This document shows, in pieces, positions 58,045 to 64,000 of a stretch of 64,000 nt of DNA; position 1 is the stretch's first letter; each line of letters opens with the position of its first letter. The position numbers and the translations under genes were made by a program. The notes under the pieces are model-generated. The model was not told where the DNA came from. It searched no databases and saw only the letters and a list, made by a program, of their open reading frames with translations. Source of the stretch: Gelatoporia subvermispora B (Eukaryota; Basidiomycota; Agaricomycetes; Polyporales; Gelatoporiaceae); NCBI GenBank assembly GCA_000320605.2, contig KB445809.1, positions 310,001-374,000 of the forward strand, written 5' to 3'.

Positions 58045-61000
58045 TCATCTCGTATTCGTTAGCTGCAATGTGCAGCGTAGTGCGGAAAATACATCGGTTT
58101 TATTGGAACGGAACAAGGATGCGGATGTGATTTTCATTCAAGAGATCTACTGGGGACGAATCAAGGTAGTTGCCTCGTCCACTGACCCACAGGGCACGGT
58201 GTATGAGAACACGGTCGCACACCGCGATTTTCTCATCTTAGGAGCGCATTCCAGCTCCCATGTGGCAGTTTATGTGCATCGGCGCTGGGCTCAGTGCCTG
58301 CCCCGTGTGCGAGACGATCTTGTGCACCACGATGATGTGGTGTGTGTGTCAATGCAGACCCCGCGGGGGCCTGTCACGTTTCTCAATGTCTACAATGCAC
58401 CGGACTCACGCGCTGCGGTTCGGTACCTCGGCCAGCGCGCGGCTCGGTTGCCTCCTGTGCTCACGATGGCTGGTGATTTCAATCTTCACTACCACATGTG
58501 GGGCGGACCAGGGGTGCGTGATCAGCGGGCGGATTCAGAGGCTCTGGTTGACCTTGCCATGGGTGAGCTCAACCTGGGACTCTGCAACGAGCCGGGTCGC
58601 GCCACATGGGAATCTCACAATTCCCGATTGCGCCCACAGGTCCTGGACTTGGTTTGGGCTGATGCAGAACTGGCGGACGTTGTCCGTGTGCAAATCGATC
58701 TGGCTGGTCGCCACCGTGGAGATCATGCCATTTTACGATGGGAGATTCCTGTCGATCTGCAGGCACGGACGAGCCCGTCTATAAGGCGTGGCTCAGAGGC
58801 TGCCCAGGAGTATGTCGTTGACGTGGCACGTGCCATCGTGGACTTAGGACATCTCTTCCCCTCGCGGGAGGCTGTGGTGCAAGCCTGCGGTCAACTCGAG
58901 CACAGCATGCAGGGTGCATGGGAGCGGCATGCGACCGTGCCTAAGACCTCTCGGTGGTCTAAGTCCTGGTGGGATGAGGAGTGTGCAGAGAAGGCGCAGC
59001 TTGTCCGACATTTCCGCGAGCGGGATCGTGGCGACCCGCACCGTAGCATGCTTATTACGCATGCCCTGCGTGAGCTGCGTGGTGCTGTCCGTGCAGCGAA
59101 GCGGGCGTTCTTCGACGGCATCATCGAGCGCACGCACCCGTCCCGGATTTGGGATCTTGTGCAGTGGACAAAGCCGCGTCCGGACGCTGCTTTTGCCACC
59201 CTCCGGGATCCAGATGGCAACCCTGCGACGTCTGCTGATGCCATTTTCCGCACCTTCCAGGAGCAGTTCTATCCTGCTCGGGCTGCCCCTGTTGACCTCT
59301 CCATCATCGATGAGTTCCCCCAGATGGCGGTGCGGGAGTTCCCCCCAATCAGCCAGTTTGAGATATTTGAGCATGTTGCGGACACCTCGAACTTCTCCGC
59401 ACCAGGGCCTGATCACTGCGGGTGGTTCTTCATCAAGCGCGTTGTGCGCAGCCCGGGCGTTGCGGAGGTCCTGTGCGCCCTGTTCAATGCTTGTGTTCAG
59501 TTCGGCGTTTTTCCCGAACTGTTCAAGCACAATGTCACGGTGGTCATCCCAAAGCCGAATCGGGATGACTACTCGCTCCCGAAGGCATATCGCCCCATTG
59601 TGCTGCTGAAGTGCATCGGGAAGCTGCTGGAGAAAATCATTGCCGCTCGCATGCAGTTCGAGGCTCAGAGGCACGGTATCCTCCATCCTAATCAGTTCGG
59701 GGGTGCCGTGCACCACTGCACTACGGACGCGGGTGTTCAGCTTGTGCACAATGTCAAGCAAGCCTGGAAGCAGGGCAAAGTGTCCTCTATTCTGCTGTTC
59801 GACATCGCTCAGTTCTACCCATCTGTGAACCACGGTGCGCTCGTGCGGATATTGCGCCGGCAGGGCTTTGCGCCGGCCTTGTGCGAGTTCTTTGAAGACT
59901 ACCTTGTCGGGAGAGTCGCACGCTTTCTTTTTCAGGGCGCGCTCTCCCTCCCAATCCCCCTTCACGATGCTGGCATTGGCCAAGGCTCAGCACTCTCCCC
60001 GATCCTGTCAGGCCTGTACATTGCCCCTGTCGTGCATAAATGGGCACGCATTCACGCACAAGAAGTGCCTGTTGCTGTGACCCAGTTCTATGTCGACGAC
60101 GGGCTCATCCATGTAGCAAGCTCGGACCTTGCCCTCAACTGCGCCATGATCGCGCACATCCATCGGGAGCTATCTGGCGACCTCAGCCGTCTCGGCCTCA
60201 CCATCGAGAGCGCGAAGTACGAGCTCATGCATTTCCGCCGGGCCCGAACTCCATGGCTTCCGGAGCTGCCTCTGGGGCCCCCTATAGCGCTCCAGGTTCC
60301 CGGTGAGCCTGCCGTTTGCATTCACCCAGCTGCCAAGGTTCGCTATCTGGGCTTCTTTCTTGACCCGAAGCTGTCCTTCAAGGAGCACATCCGGTTCTAC
60401 GCAACGAAGGCCGCCAGCACCGTGAACGCCCTGAGGATGCTGGGCAATTCAGTGCGTGGCATGTCCCCTGTGCATCGGCGCCGATTGTACATCGCGAACG
60501 CGCTTCCAGTCATGCTCTACGGGACGCAACTGTGGTGGAATCCACGTTGGAAGGGTCTGAAGTGGGCCCTGAAAGAGCTCGAGCGTGCTCAGAGTCGGGC
60601 AGCCCGGTGGATCACGGGCGTGTTTCACACCACTCCGGTCGGTGCGTTGGAGTTGCTCGCTGGCCTTGTGCCGGTGCGACATCAGGTCAACCGCCATATG
60701 GCGAACGCGGCCCTGCGTATGCGTCACCTCCCGTCGTCTCACCCTCTGCGTGCGTCGCTGCCGCCGTACTGGGCGATCAATGAGCTCGCCCCACATGCAC
60801 CTTTTCCGCTGTCTGGGGACTGTTCTCGGGACGCCGTCACCCCCCTTTCTCACATCGACCGCTTGGGCAGGATGTCGTCTGAAGACTTTTCTGCCCTTCA
60901 CGAGGAAGCACAGCCGGGCTATCGTCTCCTCGACAGGTTTCAGGATCGCATATTCCTTCACCTAGAGGGGGCCCCCCCAAAAGGGGCGCCGGAATTTGCG

Positions 61001-62116
61001 GCCTGGGTTTGCACCGACTTTGTGCCGCGACTGCGCGCTGCTACGTCGGACCCAGGTGCCATTCTTGTCTTCTCGGACGGCTCTATGGAACGCCGCCGCG
61101 GATGGCGGTCGGGCGCAGCCTGCGCCGTTTTTTGTGGCTCGCGGCTTGTCGGCAGCCGACGGGTTGCGTGCGGCATCGCATCTGTTTTCGACGCGGAAAT
61201 GCTCGCCCTGGCCATGGGCATCTACCATGCTGTCACATCCGACGACACAGCAGCGCGGCCACGGCTTCATCTGTTCGTTGACAACAAGGCCGCGGCGCGC
61301 GCCATTCTCGATTCGTCGGTCCACGCCTCCCAGATGTGCTCGATTCTCGCCTCCGGCCACCTCCGGGAGTTCTTACTCCGATCGCCCGACCACGAAGTGC
61401 ATGTGCACTGGTGCCCCTCTCACGTTGGCATTCCCGCCAACGAATTCGTTGACGAACGCGCGAAGGATGCGCTCCGCCTCGAGCCGCCCAACACCGTCAC
61501 TGTATCTGCTGCGCAGTCGCGCGTCATCGAGCGTATGCGCCGCGCATGGCGCGTGCAAACCGAACATGGTCAGTACTGCGGCAGGCATCTCATACTGCCC
61601 GCAGCATTCCGTACGAAACTCTCCCACAAGATGCGAGGGAACCCTTTCCTGGAGCACCTCGGCGACGACTCACACACCTTCGCCCGGTTCACGCGCGTGG
61701 TGACGGGCCATGCGCCTGTCGGCGAGTTCCGTGAGCGATTTCATCTCGACGGGCCCGTGAGCTGCCTGTGCAGCCACCCCGTCGAGTCCATTGCACACAT
61801 GCTATCCGTGTGCCCTGTATGGGTCCGGAAGTGGGCGCCGCGGTGCCGGCTCTTGGAGCAACTGCTCCGCCTTGACCCGTTCGATGATGTGCTGTGGTTC
61901 TTGCGAAATAACCCGTTGGCCGCGACTTTCGAGTTCGCGGACTTCCAACAACAGGCTCAGGAAGAGCTAGAGCGAGGGGTACAGGACGGGCCTTACTGCG
62001 CCCTCCTGCTCCGTGTAGTGCGCCGCGCGCACCTTTGGCGAGTGACCCCCGCAGCGCAGCGCGAGGCTGTGCTTGCTGTGTTTGACGCGGCGCAGGAGAG
62101 GGAAGCTCTTGTCTGA
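58031..62116 (+). CDS. LINE ORF2: APE endonuclease, reverse transcriptase, RNase H
   Basis: 1361 aa, uninterrupted. The apurinic-type endonuclease (about residues 1-235) shows IFIQEIYW (catalytic Glu), LNVYNAP, MAGDFNLHYHMWG, LDLVWAD and RGDHAIL (Asp-His). The reverse transcriptase (about 490-760) shows YRPIVLLKCIGKLLEKI, motif A FDIAQFYPSVNH, motif B GIGQGSALSPILSGLY and motif C FYVDDGL. RNase H (about 1010-1150) shows FSDGSMERR, FDAEMLALAMG, LFVDNKAAARAIL and the final HVGIPANEFVDERAKDA, so all four acidic residues are present. A C-terminal CLCSHPVESIAHMLSVC is the usual zinc-finger end. The start ATG overlaps the end of ORF1 by 14 nt, suggesting termination-reinitiation or another coupled translation mode. 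Confidence 0.95.
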   Translation: MLMINHLVFVSCNVQRSAENTSVLLERNKDADVIFIQEIYWGRIKVVASSTDPQGTVYENTVAHRDFLILGAHSSSHVAVYVHRRWAQCLPRVRDDLVHHDDVVCVSMQTPRGPVTFLNVYNAPDSRAAVRYLGQRAARLPPVLTMAGDFNLHYHMWGGPGVRDQRADSEALVDLAMGELNLGLCNEPGRATWESHNSRLRPQVLDLVWADAELADVVRVQIDLAGRHRGDHAILRWEIPVDLQARTSPSIRRGSEAAQEYVVDVARAIVDLGHLFPSREAVVQACGQLEHSMQGAWERHATVPKTSRWSKSWWDEECAEKAQLVRHFRERDRGDPHRSMLITHALRELRGAVRAAKRAFFDGIIERTHPSRIWDLVQWTKPRPDAAFATLRDPDGNPATSADAIFRTFQEQFYPARAAPVDLSIIDEFPQMAVREFPPISQFEIFEHVADTSNFSAPGPDHCGWFFIKRVVRSPGVAEVLCALFNACVQFGVFPELFKHNVTVVIPKPNRDDYSLPKAYRPIVLLKCIGKLLEKIIAARMQFEAQRHGILHPNQFGGAVHHCTTDAGVQLVHNVKQAWKQGKVSSILLFDIAQFYPSVNHGALVRILRRQGFAPALCEFFEDYLVGRVARFLFQGALSLPIPLHDAGIGQGSALSPILSGLYIAPVVHKWARIHAQEVPVAVTQFYVDDGLIHVASSDLALNCAMIAHIHRELSGDLSRLGLTIESAKYELMHFRRARTPWLPELPLGPPIALQVPGEPAVCIHPAAKVRYLGFFLDPKLSFKEHIRFYATKAASTVNALRMLGNSVRGMSPVHRRRLYIANALPVMLYGTQLWWNPRWKGLKWALKELERAQSRAARWITGVFHTTPVGALELLAGLVPVRHQVNRHMANAALRMRHLPSSHPLRASLPPYWAINELAPHAPFPLSGDCSRDAVTPLSHIDRLGRMSSEDFSALHEEAQPGYRLLDRFQDRIFLHLEGAPPKGAPEFAAWVCTDFVPRLRAATSDPGAILVFSDGSMERRRGWRSGAACAVFCGSRLVGSRRVACGIASVFDAEMLALAMGIYHAVTSDDTAARPRLHLFVDNKAAARAILDSSVHASQMCSILASGHLREFLLRSPDHEVHVHWCPSHVGIPANEFVDERAKDALRLEPPNTVTVSAAQSRVIERMRRAWRVQTEHGQYCGRHLILPAAFRTKLSHKMRGNPFLEHLGDDSHTFARFTRVVTGHAPVGEFRERFHLDGPVSCLCSHPVESIAHMLSVCPVWVRKWAPRCRLLEQLLRLDPFDDVLWFLRNNPLAATFEFADFQQQAQEELERGVQDGPYCALLLRVVRRAHLWRVTPAAQREAVLAVFDAAQEREALV

Positions 62117-62277
62117 ATGTGTGCGTGCTGGGTCTGGCCAGCGCGATCGACCCCTTCGGTGTCGGGAACTTTGATCTCCATTTGTATGTTTCCTATCTAC
62201 GAGCCTCGTAGCGTAGATAGAACTGCAACTGTACCTACGTAGTACGCGGTATATAAGAGTTTAGACTTTAAAAAAAA
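62117..62277 (+). other. LINE 3' UTR and A tail
   Basis: Follows the ORF2 stop. It has a small palindromic stretch around CCTACGTAGTACG (62235-62247) and ends in an A tract just before the 3' target-site copy. Confidence 0.7.
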
Positions 62278-62313
62278 AACTATCCATCTGCGCCCGAAAA
62301 TGACCTATAGGCG

Positions 62314-63034
62314 ATAACGTAACGCCCGCCAGGGGCAGAACCCGCTGCAACCGTCACCGTCTCCCTTCCGGTTTTCAGATCCAGGCCGTCACACCTCTCT
62401 CGCTCAACCACTAGTCACGTGTTGGTTACCACGGTTCGAACAACGCGTTACTCGACCCGTTTCCCAATCTCCCTGCGCCATTTCCCGCGTCGTGCTTGCA
62501 CATGCTGCGCTCGAGAAGACCTGCGGTGCACGCGTCCCATCTGTTCTGCCTTAGCCTCGCTGGGCCCTTACAGATCGGCACGTGCTCGCAGGGCTCTATC
62601 TCAAGGTATAACCAAGCACTGGGAAACCCACTTCCCCCACCTTTCCTTCTCGACCTGCGCCATGAACGGAGCAATCGCCGCTGGTGGCAAGTTCTCGCAC
62701 CCGCGTCACTCAGCCAGTCGCAGTGTAGCAGTAAACGCAAGCTAAATTACGCGACCCATGTACAAGCATGACTGTAACACGCGTAGGCAGTAAAATATCT
62801 AAATGCGGAACTTAGATGGAGAGAGAGCCTGGATGTACAGTCTGCGGCAACCGGTATGCTCGAGCGAAAGCAGAGGAAACTAAGGAACAAGGCTGGGAAG
62901 CATCGGCGAGCACAGATGCAGGCACTGAGCACAACGCCCTAATCAGCGAGAGTCGCGGAGCATCCATATACGTTCACAACCAGAGGCAGGAGGCCCAGTC
63001 AATATCGACATAAGGTAGATTGTAGTCTCGCAAG
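62314..63034. other. Unassigned region right of the interrupted gene
   Basis: No gene recognised; the 5' exons expected for membrane-protein gene B are not detectable here. Confidence 0.4.
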
Positions 63035-63121
63035 CCAGACATTATAGGAGGGTGGCTGCGCCACGGAGGGTGCTGAGCGGAGATCGAAAAAACAGTGCTC
63101 GCACCCTCCTATAATGTCTGG
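63035..63121. repeat. 87-bp hairpin with 20-bp perfect stem
   Basis: CCAGACATTATAGGAGGGTG (63035-63054) is repeated as its exact reverse complement at 63102-63121. The loop is about 47 nt. The right stem overlaps the left end of the larger foldback element. Confidence 0.85.
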
Positions 63122-63591
63122 TGAGTTTTGGTAGGGCGGGTGTAGATAGGTCGTCATGTGACGTCAACGCGTCGCGCGCAACCCCTCAAGAACACACTGT
63201 AGGTTGCCTCTGAGCGCGGATCAAATTGCGCAGCCTCAGCGTCCTCAGGAGTAGTGTCCTGATTACTGTGGGGCGCCGTTTGAGGGGGTATTCCTTGCGT
63301 TTCTGATGAGTCCGACATAGGGAGGTCTGCCGAGGTGACTGGTGTGCTGGCTTGAGGTGTAGTCGACTCGGGCATGCCGGATATGTTGTCAGGCATAGTA
63401 GAAGCGTGAAAAATAAGCGTTTATTGACACTAGCTAGAGTAAAATAGTAGAAGAGAATAAAAAAGCAGAATGTATGCGAGGAGAATGGCTCGGGAGACGG
63501 TGCGCAGTGGGGTGCTGGTAGTGCCACAAGCGCGACGCGTTGATGTCACATGATGACCTATCTACACCCGCCCTACCAAAACTCACCAGAC
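63116..63591. mobile_element. 476-bp foldback (MITE-like) element with 61-bp arms
   Basis: The left arm 63116-63176 and right arm 63531-63591 are reverse complements at 59 of 61 positions (ends GTCTGGTGAGTTTTGG...). The interior holds a 78-81 codon minus-strand frame starting at 63396 (MPDNISGMPESTTPQAS), Ser/Thr/Pro-rich, which could be the 5' remnant of a parent element's gene or chance. An obvious target-site duplication was not found. Sequence outside both arms is partly complementary too (CGGAGATCGAAAA near 63079 and 63627 on opposite strands), so the real element may be longer. Confidence 0.75.
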
Positions 63592-64000
63592 GTTCGTGCT
63601 GCCTCGGTACAGGAGATTTTCGATCTCCGACCGGAGGGCGCCGAGCAGCACAACACTGCGTTAAACGCCGGGCGACACCCCTCCCGGAATGTGCCTCGAC
63701 ATCCGGTATTCCAGCCACATGCCAGCCACATGCGCCCCGGATAACACGAAATCCAGCATGTGGTCGAAATGAGCCCCGATCCCTCACATTCCGGCCATAT
63801 GCTGGCTCAGGTGCCGGCCATATTCCGCTCAGATGCTGGATCTGCCCAATTTGGGTTATACGGAATATATTCCAGATTTACTAGCAAGATATTGGTAGCC
63901 CTGTACCCGCCGTTCATTCAGCCCTGCTTTCTGTAATTTGCAGTATATATTACGCTTCCGTATACTACTACAGTACATGGGTCGTGCTATTCGTCACCGG
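63592..64000. other. Right-end region with short repeated motifs
   Basis: 63706-63840 contains at least four copies of CCRGCCAYAT (63712, 63723, 63792, 63814) and inverted forms such as CATGTGG (63758). No gene recognised. Confidence 0.5.

Larger units (their letters stand above)
55791..62277 (+). mobile_element. Complete Tad1/I-like non-LTR retrotransposon (LINE)
   Basis: About 6.49 kb with a short 5' leader (118 bp), ORF1 (gag-like), ORF2 (endonuclease, reverse transcriptase, RNase H), a 3' UTR of about 160 bp and an A tract (62270-62279). It is flanked by a 12-14 bp target-site duplication: AACTATCCATCTGC at 55777-55790 and 62278-62291 (the first two A may belong to the tail). It interrupts the membrane-protein gene B. 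ORF2 is full length with all catalytic residues visible, so the element is young or recently active. Clade assignment by domain order; a phylogeny of the reverse transcriptase would settle it. Confidence 0.93.
54930..62313 (-). pseudogene. Seven-helix-type membrane protein, gene B, split by a LINE
   Basis: Inverted paralogue of gene A. The C-terminal part lies at 54930-55776: TGIAFNVIIVRVSSQLAMGD, MRVIIESVVLYTATAIVFLG, then TLVLTVVINIIATC and WIVAVPFMLLWLG. It is broken by a 1-base deletion in the tail (about 55035) and by the 151-bp element at 55345-55495. The homology to gene A (exon IWRLWVVFGRRW) continues on the far side of the LINE at 62280-62313, with one Trp codon as TAG. This proves that the LINE landed inside the gene. 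Upstream exons were not found beyond 62313. Confidence 0.85.

Noticed and set aside
58844..59983. 379-codon minus-strand frame
   Set aside because: Shadow of LINE ORF2 in G+C-rich sequence, with no domain.
63154..63396. 81-codon minus-strand frame as an independent gene
   Set aside because: Lies inside the foldback element and runs into its arm; no recognisable domain. Treated as part of the element.
1..64000. CRISPR arrays, bacterial operons, tRNA or rRNA genes
   Set aside because: The sequence is intron-rich fungal nuclear DNA; no regularly spaced repeats and no tRNA cloverleaf or rRNA signature were recognised by eye.

Overview
The window looks like nuclear DNA of a wood-decay basidiomycete (Agaricomycetes, probably Polyporales). 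Genes are split by many GT-AG introns of about 45-60 bp, stop codons are standard, and the gene content is typical of white-rot fungi: CYP63-like and other P450s, an aryl-alcohol-oxidase-type GMC enzyme, an omega-like GST, secreted GH3 beta-glucosidases, DUF6534 membrane proteins and a Tad-type LINE. The species assignment is inference from family recognition.

Left third (1-24.2 kb), mostly single genes: a 5'-cut SAM methyltransferase with a frameshift (+), a CYP63-like P450 (+, 1.85-4.09 kb), a DUF6534 membrane protein (-, 4.50-6.58 kb), an omega-like GST (-, 8.15-9.07 kb), a DHA1-type MFS transporter (+, 9.91-11.72 kb), a secreted GMC oxidoreductase (-, 11.99-14.27 kb), a second-family P450 (-, 16.86-19.24 kb), and a paralogous CYP63-like P450 (+, 21.90-24.16 kb). 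Oxidation, conjugation and export functions lie together. This could serve detoxification or a small-molecule pathway, but no backbone synthase is visible.

Middle (22.8-39.4 kb): a direct segmental duplication. The left block holds the CYP63-like P450, a PIF1/Helitron helicase fragment, a cyclopropane-fatty-acid-synthase-like gene (26.83-28.82 kb) and a DUF6534 gene (29.91-31.97 kb). The right block holds a decayed P450 copy, no CFA synthase, and another DUF6534 gene (37.24-39.27 kb).

Right third (39.4-62.3 kb): repeated copies of one convergent gene pair, a seven-helix-type membrane protein facing a GH3 beta-glucosidase. One GH3 copy looks intact (46.58-50.26 kb, -). The other two are broken (40.82-42.60 kb, - and 51.70-53.63 kb, +). 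The last unit is inverted, giving a large imperfect palindrome centred near 51 kb. Its membrane-protein gene is interrupted by a complete 6.5-kb LINE with target-site duplication and by a 151-bp inverted-repeat element, and a 656-bp element sits in its 3' flank. The paralogous copies serve as empty-site references, so several insertions can be mapped to the base, including a 148-bp hAT-like MITE at 40.25 kb.

Right end (62.3-64.0 kb): no gene recognised. It holds a 20-bp-stem hairpin overlapping a 476-bp foldback element with 61-bp arms, then a cluster of short repeated motifs.

No tRNA, rRNA, CRISPR array or centromere/telomere repeat was recognised.
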